Source: Galbibacter sp048266365 (GTDB lineage: Bacteria > Bacteroidota > Bacteroidia > Flavobacteriales > Flavobacteriaceae). From it: 64,000 bases of DNA. How positions within the stretch are numbered: position 1 is the stretch's first letter; each line of letters starts with the position of its first letter. The DNA lies in NCBI RefSeq assembly GCF_048266365.1, contig NZ_JBLWZP010000003.1:310001-374000 (forward strand), given 5' to 3'. The translations under genes and the position numbers were made by a program. Under the pieces are notes generated by a model. That model was given only the letters and a program-made list of their open reading frames with translations, had not been told where the DNA came from and ran no database searches. Below are positions 53,492 to 61,778 of this stretch, piece after piece.

Positions 53492-55689
53492 ATATGACGG
53501 ATAGCTTTACTATTCAGAAGAAGGAGTTTAATTCTAATATTTATGATCAACTAGAGGCAAACCACTACGCCAAAGATTTGTGGCCCATTGTCTATATCAT
53601 TTCAGACAATAAAATTAAAGAGGCATATGTCGGTGAGACAACCGATACATTTAAGCGGATGGAAGCCCATCTCAAAAACAACACAAAGAGCAAGCTCACT
53701 ACTATACATTTAATTGGTAGTCAGATATTTAACAAATCTGCTACCCTTGACATTGAATCTAATCTTATCAAATATATGTCGGGAGATGGTAAGTTTCAAT
53801 TGATGAATGCTACTTTGGGCTTAGCCAATCACAATTACTATCAAAAGGATGAGGTCTATTGGGGGATCTTTAAATCAATTTGGGATGAACTGAGATCCAA
53901 GGGTGTTGCCAAACATTCTTTGGAATATATTAATAACTCAGATCTATTCAAATACTCTCCCTATAAAAGTCTAAGAAAAGAGCAGGTAGATGCATTAAAG
54001 GATATGCTACATGTTCTTCTTGAAGGCAATTATGAAACTGCAATTATGGAAGGTGGTGCAGGTACAGGAAAGACAATTTTAGCCATATTTCTATTTAAAT
54101 TGCTTGTTACGGATATCGAAGATTTCAATTTTAGAGAATTCGGTGATAAGGAGTTTGAGTTTATTGAACTCGTAAATCGAGTTAAGGAAAAGTTCCCAAA
54201 TCCCAAGATTGGTTTTGTAGTCCCTATGTCCTCATTTCGAGGTACACTAAAAAAGGTATTTAAAAATATTAAAGGTCTAAAGTCAGGTATGGTAATTGGT
54301 CCTGCCGCAGTTACACGTGAAAAATATGACATCATCGTTGTTGATGAGTCTCATCGATTGCGCAAGAGAAAAAGTATTGGTGCATATATTGGAGCATTTA
54401 ATAATGCAGCTAAGCGTTTGGGACTTAATCCAGAAGAAACAGACGAACTTGAATGGATAACACTACAATCCAAAAAGGCCATTCTCTTTTACGATAAACA
54501 ACAGTCTATTAAACCATCTGACGTTAATCAAGAACATTTCGATGAATTAAAAAGGCAAAAATCCACAACAGTAAAACAACTCAAGTCACAGTTTAGAGTA
54601 CTAGGCGGCAATGACTATGTAGAATTTATTGACAAGTTACTAAGTTGTGAACTAACAGAAACCGATAAAAAGTTCAATTCTAAAGTTTACGAATTTCTTC
54701 TATTTGACTCCGTAAAAGACCTGGTATCAGAAATTAAATCTCGAGATAATGAATCAGGACTAGCTCGAACAGTTGCAGGTTTTTCATGGGATTGGATTTC
54801 AAATAAAGATGGCAAGAAACATTTAAATGATATCAAGATAGGCGATGTCGAGTTGAAGTGGAATGGTGTAGCGGAAGACTGGATCAATTCCGAAAATGCA
54901 ATTAACGAAGTAGGATGTATTCATACAACGCAAGGGTATGATTTAAACTATGCAGGTATCATTTTTGGAAATGAGATCTCTTACAATAAGGAGAAAAATG
55001 AGATTGTAATTATCAAGGAAAACTATAAAGATTCAACAGGTCGGCAGGCAGATACACTTGAACAGTTAAAAGAATACATCGTCAACATCTACAAAACAAT
55101 GATGTTAAGAGGTATAAAAGGTACTTATCTCTATGCTTGCGATGCAAACTTGAGGGAATACTTATCTAGATTTATACCAACGAAAATTACAGAAATATCT
55201 ATTTCAAAGATTGAAATTCTGCCTGTAAACGAAGTCGAACCTTATGTAAATGCTATACCTGTTTATCATCATAATGTGGCTGCAGGAGCATTTGAAGAAT
55301 CTCAGCAGATAGCACATATGGATTGGGTGAAGCCCCCTGAATCCCTTCAATTGTCAAAAGAGCATTTCGCCTGTAGAGTTGTAGGTGAATCTATGAATAA
55401 AATTATTCCCAATGGTTCATATGGCGTTTTTAAAAAATATTACGGTGGTGGTTCATGCAATGGACAAATCGTACTCGTTGAACATACGGATTTACATCAT
55501 AATAATTTTGGATCAAATTACACGATTAAGGAGTATCAAAGTCAGATATATCAAAATGAGCACGGCCAGAATCATGAAAGTATTATCCTTAGACCGATTT
55601 CCACTGATGAAAACTATAAGGACATAATACTGACTGATGATGATTTCTCAAGCTATAGAGTTATTGGAATTTTTGAATGCTTACTTTAA
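53488..55689 (+). CDS. GIY-YIG nuclease / DUF2075 helicase / LexA-like (S24) protease fusion
   Basis: 733-residue three-part protein. N-terminus (about 25-110): GIY-YIG nuclease-like, VYIISD, then AYVGETTDTFKRMEAH with the catalytic-type Arg and Glu (DIESNLI). Middle (about 165-570): DUF2075 (Schlafen-group-3-like) helicase with Walker A GGAGTGKT (about 187-194), Walker B IVVDESHRLR and motif AGFSWDW. C-terminus: S24/LexA fold with cleavage bond Ala599-Gly600 (NVAAGAFEES), Ser635 (VVGESMNKIIPNGSYGV) and Lys681 (YTIKEYQ). LexA/UmuD spacing supports self-cleavage. It is coupled to MazG. A defence or DNA-damage role is inferred. Confidence 0.87.
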   Translation: MNMTDSFTIQKKEFNSNIYDQLEANHYAKDLWPIVYIISDNKIKEAYVGETTDTFKRMEAHLKNNTKSKLTTIHLIGSQIFNKSATLDIESNLIKYMSGDGKFQLMNATLGLANHNYYQKDEVYWGIFKSIWDELRSKGVAKHSLEYINNSDLFKYSPYKSLRKEQVDALKDMLHVLLEGNYETAIMEGGAGTGKTILAIFLFKLLVTDIEDFNFREFGDKEFEFIELVNRVKEKFPNPKIGFVVPMSSFRGTLKKVFKNIKGLKSGMVIGPAAVTREKYDIIVVDESHRLRKRKSIGAYIGAFNNAAKRLGLNPEETDELEWITLQSKKAILFYDKQQSIKPSDVNQEHFDELKRQKSTTVKQLKSQFRVLGGNDYVEFIDKLLSCELTETDKKFNSKVYEFLLFDSVKDLVSEIKSRDNESGLARTVAGFSWDWISNKDGKKHLNDIKIGDVELKWNGVAEDWINSENAINEVGCIHTTQGYDLNYAGIIFGNEISYNKEKNEIVIIKENYKDSTGRQADTLEQLKEYIVNIYKTMMLRGIKGTYLYACDANLREYLSRFIPTKITEISISKIEILPVNEVEPYVNAIPVYHHNVAAGAFEESQQIAHMDWVKPPESLQLSKEHFACRVVGESMNKIIPNGSYGVFKKYYGGGSCNGQIVLVEHTDLHHNNFGSNYTIKEYQSQIYQNEHGQNHESIILRPISTDENYKDIILTDDDFSSYRVIGIFECLL

Positions 55690-55851
55690 CACAGAATATA
55701 AACTGTTAAAGGCATCAAAAATTGGGCGGAGAACCATTGGTAGAGGGTGTTTTTTCAACTCTGTCTGAGAATTTTTATATTAATCTGAAAACAGAATTTA
55801 TAATGACACCCTCAATAAAATTGGGCACCAGAAGAGACCGCATGATAAAAC

Positions 55852-55878
55852 AAAGGCCATGTCAAAAATAACATGGCC
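55852..55878. terminator. Hairpin between convergent operons
   Basis: AAAGGCCATGT-N8-ACATGGCC. On the minus strand it ends with TTTGTTTTATC, fitting the end of the mannan operon at 55954. The plus strand also has a weak CTTATT tail. Confidence 0.55.
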
Positions 55879-55953
55879 CTTATTCAAACTAACCAACCTA
55901 ATTACTAACTACAGTAATATTTATATAGTGTAATACTCATTTTTGATTTCGAA

Positions 55954-57726
55954 CTATTTAATAAAAGCCTTAACCACTTTAATTGGATTACCACCATCAA
56001 CATTTTCAATAGAGTATGAAGTAACCGATGCAGGAATTACAAATGATTCAGCATAATAGAAAATATGAGATTTTCCGTCAACAGTTATTTTCATTTTTTG
56101 CCCTTCCACAAGACCGAGAATATGCATTTTGTTATTTGTGGCAACTTCTACCCTGCTTTGAACGGTATACCGCTCGACATCATAAAGGTGTTCTTTATGT
56201 GTCGGCAGGTGCTCCCATTCAAAATCTGTATTGGATTCAAGAACTTTAGGAACAGAAATCAACTCTTCTTTAACTTTTTCACCTGATCGCGAAAAATCCA
56301 GGTTATCCATACCCCTATCAATATTCAGAGGCCTTGGATTCCCATCCAAATCCAAATTCAACCAGTCATACATTTTAAAGGTATAAATGTAGATTGTGGA
56401 ACTAATCTCCAACACCAGATTGTTCGTTCCGGAACTATGAATAGTTCCCGGAGGAATCAAATACAAAGAATGTTTCTCTGCCTCTAAAACCTGCACATAA
56501 TCCTCTACATTCAATTCTACCTTGTTTTGGGCACTATGTTCAAGAGCCGATCGAAAATCCTCCGGAGTAACCCCCTCTTGGAAACCTAAATAAACTTTAG
56601 CATCATCTTTTTTATCCATAAGATAATAGGTCTCTTCCTGAGTCAAGTTCTCCCCGAAATGTTCCTTTATATATTCTTTTTGCGGATGACACTGTATGGA
56701 TAAATTCCCTCCGTCAAAAGTATCGAGATAATTAAATCGAAGAGGGAACTGATACTGATACTCTTTAAAATCCTCACCCAGGATTTCACTCCCCGAATGA
56801 TACATCAAAAAGTCAAAAGAAAACTCCAGAAGCACATTGGAACTCTCAAAAATAACACCGTTTTCAGGTACAATTAATTCAAAAGACCAGGCATAATTAA
56901 CCACATCTTTAGAAAGGCCTTTAATTTTCTTTTCAAGCCAGTGGCCGCCCCATACTCCAGACTCAAACCAAGGTCTAACGCGCACGGGAGTTTTAACAAA
57001 CTCCTCCATTGCATTTCTCCACGTTTCTCCGGTAGTCCAGGTAATCTCAGCTTGTCGTTGCCCATCTATAAAAAAGTCAATATCATCCTTAATCTTTCTC
57101 TTATGCTTATTTAAAACAACCCAATCCACAAAGTAAAACCGCTTATACATTTGCTTAGCAGTAGAAGTCTTGGTAGCACCAAGATTCAAGATAGATCCCG
57201 CACGGGAACGATATTGAATCTCATTCTTACTCACATCAATAAATAAATTTTTGCCACCCACAGGAATCAAAGAAGCACCTATACCGTAATAAATGGTGAG
57301 AGACGATTGAATATCTGCCTTAAAACTGTTAAGCTCATCCTGGTCAAAGAAGTCAATTAATTCCAGATTGGTCACCTTCCCGAAAATAGGATCCGTATCC
57401 CCAAGAAAAGGGCGAACCATCTCTTCGATTTCTTCTTCTGTTTTATAAGCTTCTTCCACCTTGATCCACTTCGCTTCTATACCCAAGCCATTAAATGCAT
57501 TGTCCAAATTCTCCTTTACAGTCTCAAAAATGACCCCCACATAGCCATCAACCTTTACTACGGATTCATTAGCAAGACGCTCTGCTAAACTCTTATAACC
57601 TACGGTTATTAAATCCGGGCCAAGGTCAAAGGCAGGATAAATATCATACCCGGCCTCTCGAACTTGCTTTTCCACAGGCAATTCCAGTTGGCTCGTCTGG
57701 CGTACATTTACTTCTAATTCATTCAT
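55954..57726 (-). CDS. Mannose-6-phosphate isomerase-like protein, class I, with N-terminal extension
   Basis: 590-residue protein. The C-terminal part (from about 245: RVRPWFESGVWGGHWLEKKI) is a type I phosphomannose isomerase cupin with zinc ligands: IQCHPQ (Gln345, His347), Glu365 in QEETYYLM and the His of PPGTIHSSG. It would convert mannose-6-phosphate to fructose-6-phosphate. The first about 240 residues, with SLAERLANESVVKVDGYVGV, recall P-loop nucleoside-kinase folds but lack a Walker A motif. It is the last gene of the mannan operon, 24 bases after GH76. Confidence 0.85.
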   Translation of the reverse strand: MNELEVNVRQTSQLELPVEKQVREAGYDIYPAFDLGPDLITVGYKSLAERLANESVVKVDGYVGVIFETVKENLDNAFNGLGIEAKWIKVEEAYKTEEEIEEMVRPFLGDTDPIFGKVTNLELIDFFDQDELNSFKADIQSSLTIYYGIGASLIPVGGKNLFIDVSKNEIQYRSRAGSILNLGATKTSTAKQMYKRFYFVDWVVLNKHKRKIKDDIDFFIDGQRQAEITWTTGETWRNAMEEFVKTPVRVRPWFESGVWGGHWLEKKIKGLSKDVVNYAWSFELIVPENGVIFESSNVLLEFSFDFLMYHSGSEILGEDFKEYQYQFPLRFNYLDTFDGGNLSIQCHPQKEYIKEHFGENLTQEETYYLMDKKDDAKVYLGFQEGVTPEDFRSALEHSAQNKVELNVEDYVQVLEAEKHSLYLIPPGTIHSSGTNNLVLEISSTIYIYTFKMYDWLNLDLDGNPRPLNIDRGMDNLDFSRSGEKVKEELISVPKVLESNTDFEWEHLPTHKEHLYDVERYTVQSRVEVATNNKMHILGLVEGQKMKITVDGKSHIFYYAESFVIPASVTSYSIENVDGGNPIKVVKAFIK

Positions 57727-57750
57727 AATATTTATTAATTTTTATTTATT

Positions 57751-58959
57751 TCATTCATTCTTATACAGTGCTATCCGCCCATAAGCCTCTATTAAAGCCC
57801 CCTGATGTAACAACCAGTAATACCTTCCCTGGTTATTTCCGGACCAATCCTCATAAAACTGATCATCATCATTCTTAGCGTTTTCCCAAGCATAATCCAT
57901 GTTATTTATAAACACATCAATGTATTCAGTGGATTTTGAATCATATTGTGCTAATTCTATGTACGCCGACAGTAACTCTACATTAAACCAAGGATCATTG
58001 GTCTGAAAAAACAGTTGTCCGTTTATCACCTTAGTAAATTTAGAAAATGATGCCCTGGCAGTGGTTACGGATTGATCCATATAGATCTGATCATCGGTAA
58101 TTTCATATAAATTAATTCCGGACATAATCATCATTGCCGCATTATAGGTCCATTTGGTGGTATTGATCTGCTCTGTTGCAATATTGATGTCATTCCAGTA
58201 TAAATCATCAGAGGGATCTCTTAGGGTATCATATACCCACTGATACACCCTTTTTGCAAAGGTCAAATACCGCTCTTCCTTAGTTAATTTATACAATTCA
58301 GTAGTGATATAAGCAGCATAAGCACTGGTGTTGGTTGCTTTTATACAATTAGCACCTCCGGTGCAGTCTGTAGATTGCGCCTCAAACCAATAAAGCCCCC
58401 CTCCCATTCTGGAATCTTCACCGGACATCACAAACTCCGTCACCGTCTTAGCGCGATCCAAATAAAAAGCCTCCTTGGTAAGCTTGTATGCTTGTAACAG
58501 TTCCATCACAACAATAGAACCGTCGTCGTAATAATGATCCGTACTTCCGCCGGAAACCGGATAAGCTTGATAACTCGGTAAAGTACTTCTGTTATCATAA
58601 TAGGCTTCAAGCCCTGAGAATTCCTTTTCAAATATAGACCTGTCATAACCCAGCTCAAATAGGACATTCCCTGCCGTTAACATACCGACATAAGGCCATA
58701 GATAGCTATATTCCCTATCTCCACTCTGCTGCGGGAAATTCTCTTTATACAAATCTCCGTTTTTATAGAGCTTCTGTATCATATCATAAGTAGCCTTGGC
58801 CTTCTCACTATAAGTCAGTGTATCTACTTGCTGTGGGTTTTCCTCCTCTTGCGGAGGGTCTATCATTTGATCTTCTATGGAGTTATTACTACCACAGCTT
58901 ATAAAGCAGGATAGCACCATACACAGAAAGATTCGGTTTCTATTAAAAATTGTCATCAT
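57751..58959 (-). CDS. GH76 family alpha-1,6-mannanase, lipoprotein
   Basis: 402-residue lipoprotein (lipobox CFISC, Cys22) with an Asp/Glu/Pro-rich linker, then an (alpha/alpha)6 barrel. The paired catalytic aspartates of GH76 are seen in HYYDDGSIVVME (Asp145-Asp146). Supporting family segments are WPYVGMLTAGNVL, GGGLYWFEA and TTKWTYNAAMMIMSG. GH76 enzymes are endo-alpha-1,6-mannanases acting on the backbone of yeast or algal alpha-mannan. It lies 8 bases after the SusE/F gene. The surface anchor fits glycan cutting before SusCD import. Confidence 0.9.
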   Translation of the reverse strand: MMTIFNRNRIFLCMVLSCFISCGSNNSIEDQMIDPPQEEENPQQVDTLTYSEKAKATYDMIQKLYKNGDLYKENFPQQSGDREYSYLWPYVGMLTAGNVLFELGYDRSIFEKEFSGLEAYYDNRSTLPSYQAYPVSGGSTDHYYDDGSIVVMELLQAYKLTKEAFYLDRAKTVTEFVMSGEDSRMGGGLYWFEAQSTDCTGGANCIKATNTSAYAAYITTELYKLTKEERYLTFAKRVYQWVYDTLRDPSDDLYWNDINIATEQINTTKWTYNAAMMIMSGINLYEITDDQIYMDQSVTTARASFSKFTKVINGQLFFQTNDPWFNVELLSAYIELAQYDSKSTEYIDVFINNMDYAWENAKNDDDQFYEDWSGNNQGRYYWLLHQGALIEAYGRIALYKNE

Positions 58960-58967
58960 AGCTGATT

Positions 58968-60197
58968 TTAGTTGATTTGAAATTCATGATAATAATGATC
59001 TGCCTTCGGGTCGAAAACGATCCGTACTGTAAAATCGACCTTGTTCAACTGATCCGGAAACTTCCAGGCTCCTTGCCAGAAAGTGGCATCAGTACCTAAG
59101 AAATAGGTATTGAAGTAATAATCAGGTTCTCCTCCGTTAGGCCTGCCGTTAAAAGCATCTAAACCTTGTACAAGAGAGCCGTCCATATTATCATTATGAA
59201 AGCTACCAATATAGGAGACTTGATCGTCCAGCATAAACTTGAAACGATAACGTTCTTCTTCCCAGCCTAACCATGAAGGCGCCTCCGGCGAACCGGGTGT
59301 CAAGAATTCAAAATAGCCGTCAGTGGCCTCAAAGGTGTGATTTCCAACATAAGTTAGATTGGCCTTCACCATTTCATTTGCCATGATATATAACTTAATA
59401 TCAGATATTTCAGTAAAAGAAATTGTCGCTTTTGATAAATCCATCCGCACTCTGTACACCCCTTCTTCCATATCGAAACTTGAAGGCTCCTCTCCGCCTC
59501 TGATTTTACCTTCTTCATTGATATAGTAATAACTCATATCATCGGCATTTACATTATCCGAGTTTGCGATAAAGAATTCTCCGGGTGTAAGCTTGGTAAT
59601 AGATTCAAATACCCCAGGTTGAATATCCTGGTTAGGCATTTCACTTGAAATCTCCTTAAAAGCAATGGCATTTTCAATAGAAGTCGCCTCTGTAGCACTT
59701 CCGTATATGTACATATACTCCGGAAAAATAGCCAGACCTTCAGGTCTTTTCAGTTTCACCGTAGAAAATGTATCAAATTGATCGACCAAGTAACTGCTGG
59801 TTACTTCCACTGTCCAATTTATACTTCCTGTTTCCAGCTGCTGGATACCTGCCTGCGCAGCAATGACATTTAAACGAGCCGCACTAGCGGTGTAGGTAGA
59901 GGCTCCGCCTCCATTATCCGAAGCCGCAGCGAAAATAGGATCCTTAAAATCACCCCCCTGCTCATCAAAAAGAATACGGTAGGTTACCGCTCCCCCATCA
60001 GCCGTTTTTGCCTGTGACCAAGAAAAAGTTATCCGATCGTCACTTGAGGTATTTATAGTTACAACTTGGTCATTCTCCGGAGACTCAAGAGCTCCCATTT
60101 GTACAACTTGTGGATCTAATTTATAATCCTCTTCGTCACATGATGATACTATTGTGAGCACACAAAACATCATCAAAATTTTATATAGTGTTTTCAT
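58968..60197 (-). CDS. SusE/SusF-type outer-membrane glycan-binding lipoprotein
   Basis: 409-residue lipoprotein (lipobox IVSSC, Cys20). The N-terminal Ig-like SusE domain (about 35-150) has LESPENDQVV and RITFSWSQAKTADGGAVTYR. The C-terminal carbohydrate-binding-module-like region has two beta-sandwich repeats (IFPEYMYIYGSATE, KFMLDDQVSYIGSFHND). SusE/F proteins hold glycans at the cell surface beside SusCD. Its ATG shares one base with the susD stop (TAATG), showing translational coupling. Confidence 0.87.
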   Translation of the reverse strand: MKTLYKILMMFCVLTIVSSCDEEDYKLDPQVVQMGALESPENDQVVTINTSSDDRITFSWSQAKTADGGAVTYRILFDEQGGDFKDPIFAAASDNGGGASTYTASAARLNVIAAQAGIQQLETGSINWTVEVTSSYLVDQFDTFSTVKLKRPEGLAIFPEYMYIYGSATEATSIENAIAFKEISSEMPNQDIQPGVFESITKLTPGEFFIANSDNVNADDMSYYYINEEGKIRGGEEPSSFDMEEGVYRVRMDLSKATISFTEISDIKLYIMANEMVKANLTYVGNHTFEATDGYFEFLTPGSPEAPSWLGWEEERYRFKFMLDDQVSYIGSFHNDNMDGSLVQGLDAFNGRPNGGEPDYYFNTYFLGTDATFWQGAWKFPDQLNKVDFTVRIVFDPKADHYYHEFQIN

Positions 60198-61768
60198 TAC
60201 CAGTTAGGATTTTGCGTTAAATTCGAATTGATATCTCTTTCACTTTGCGGGATAGGCCACAAATAGTGTTTCTGTGGATCAAACGATCTGGAATCTACTC
60301 TCACATATCCATCATCTTCTGAGCCTTGATCAGTTTTCATCCCATGCGCCCAACCGGTTAAAACAGACTCCGCAAGCTCCCATCTGCGTATATCGAAAAA
60401 GCGGTGACCCGCTTCAAAAGCTAACTCCACTCTTCTTTCATTTCTGACAATAGCCCTAAGTGTGGTTTGATCATTACCGGGAAACTCCAGTGCATGACCT
60501 TGTAAACCGGCCCGCTCGCGAAGTGCCCCGATAGTGGCATCCCAGTCCTGTTGATTAAAACTTCCCAACTCTATTTTAGCCTCGGCATAATTCAGTAGCA
60601 CTTCGGCATATCGAATTAGAATAAGATTCAGCCCCGAATTTGTTTGATTTCGAGCCTGTGGATCAAAAAATTTATGTACATAATAACCCGTTGGTGTGGA
60701 ATTTGAAGAAAAATTTAACCCATCAGGATTAGCACCCGGAGAAGTATCGATAGTAATTTGACTCCCGTCAAATCCTGTCATTGCGTAGTCATCATGAATA
60801 ATAGTAGCACTTAACCTAGGATCCCTATTCTGATAAGGATTGTTCGGATCATAATTTGCTTCAGTGCTTTCAATACTGTAACCATCAATAGTCAGATAGC
60901 TGTCTACTAGTTCCTGAAGCGGAGAAAAATTAGCATACCCTCCCAGACTTGGCGGAATTAATGAATATTGGTTGTTATGCTCTCTGTCCGTAGGAATATA
61001 TTGCAGACTCAATAGAATTTCATCTGCCATTTCATTCTCAGTGGAAAAAAGCGACCCGTAATCCGGAAACAGCGTATACCGGCCAATCAAACCATCAGCT
61101 AAACTTGCAGCCTTTTCATACTCCTTATTGTACAAATGAATTCTTGACTTCAAAGCTATTGCGGCATCCTTTGTAATTCTACCGTTTTGGTCAGCCGAAT
61201 AGCTAGGCGGAAGGTCACTTATGGCAAGTTCCAATTCCTGATAGATAAAAGAAAGTATAATTGCCTTATCGGTTCGCTCCAGAGTTAGTGACTCCTCTAT
61301 ACTGATCTCATTAGTTATAAAAGGTACATCTCCATAAAGTTCAATTAAATAAAAATAGTGCAGTGCTCTTATAAACCTCCCCTGAGCTTTATAAGACCTT
61401 CTCTGTGATTCTTCAATTTCGGTCACCTTATCAATATTATTGAAAAAGATGTTTGTTCGTCTGATGGCTTCATACCTTGAATTCCACATACCACCCACTA
61501 CACCATTGGTAGGTCCGTAATTTCCGCTGGCTAAATTTCTGTAATCTTCCCTTCCCTTTGAATACGCATCATCAGAAAGTGCATTTAAAAACAAATAACT
61601 GTCAGCATTCATAAGATCCGCATACATGGAATTAAGAAAAATACGCGCATCCTCGTCGGTCTCCCAAAAAGTCAATTCACTTTCTGAATCAATGGGAGCT
61701 ATATCTAAATCTGATGTACACCCGGTAAAAACCGAGAAAAACATGATAATCGCTATAATTTTTTTCAT
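60197..61768 (-). CDS. susD: SusD/RagB family outer-membrane glycan-binding lipoprotein (mannan PUL)
   Basis: 523-residue lipoprotein (lipobox FTGC, Cys17). SusD features are LTFWETDEDARIFLNSMYADL near the N-terminus, GRFIRALHYFYLIELYGDVPFI in the TPR core, and LILIRYAEVLLNYAEAKIELG and ERRVELAFEAGHRFFDIRRWE near the C-terminus. It pairs with the SusC 10 bases upstream. Substrate is inferred as alpha-mannan from GH76 and the isomerase-like gene in the same operon. Confidence 0.93.
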   Translation of the reverse strand: MKKIIAIIMFFSVFTGCTSDLDIAPIDSESELTFWETDEDARIFLNSMYADLMNADSYLFLNALSDDAYSKGREDYRNLASGNYGPTNGVVGGMWNSRYEAIRRTNIFFNNIDKVTEIEESQRRSYKAQGRFIRALHYFYLIELYGDVPFITNEISIEESLTLERTDKAIILSFIYQELELAISDLPPSYSADQNGRITKDAAIALKSRIHLYNKEYEKAASLADGLIGRYTLFPDYGSLFSTENEMADEILLSLQYIPTDREHNNQYSLIPPSLGGYANFSPLQELVDSYLTIDGYSIESTEANYDPNNPYQNRDPRLSATIIHDDYAMTGFDGSQITIDTSPGANPDGLNFSSNSTPTGYYVHKFFDPQARNQTNSGLNLILIRYAEVLLNYAEAKIELGSFNQQDWDATIGALRERAGLQGHALEFPGNDQTTLRAIVRNERRVELAFEAGHRFFDIRRWELAESVLTGWAHGMKTDQGSEDDGYVRVDSRSFDPQKHYLWPIPQSERDINSNLTQNPNW

Positions 61769-61778
61769 TTTCTTTATT

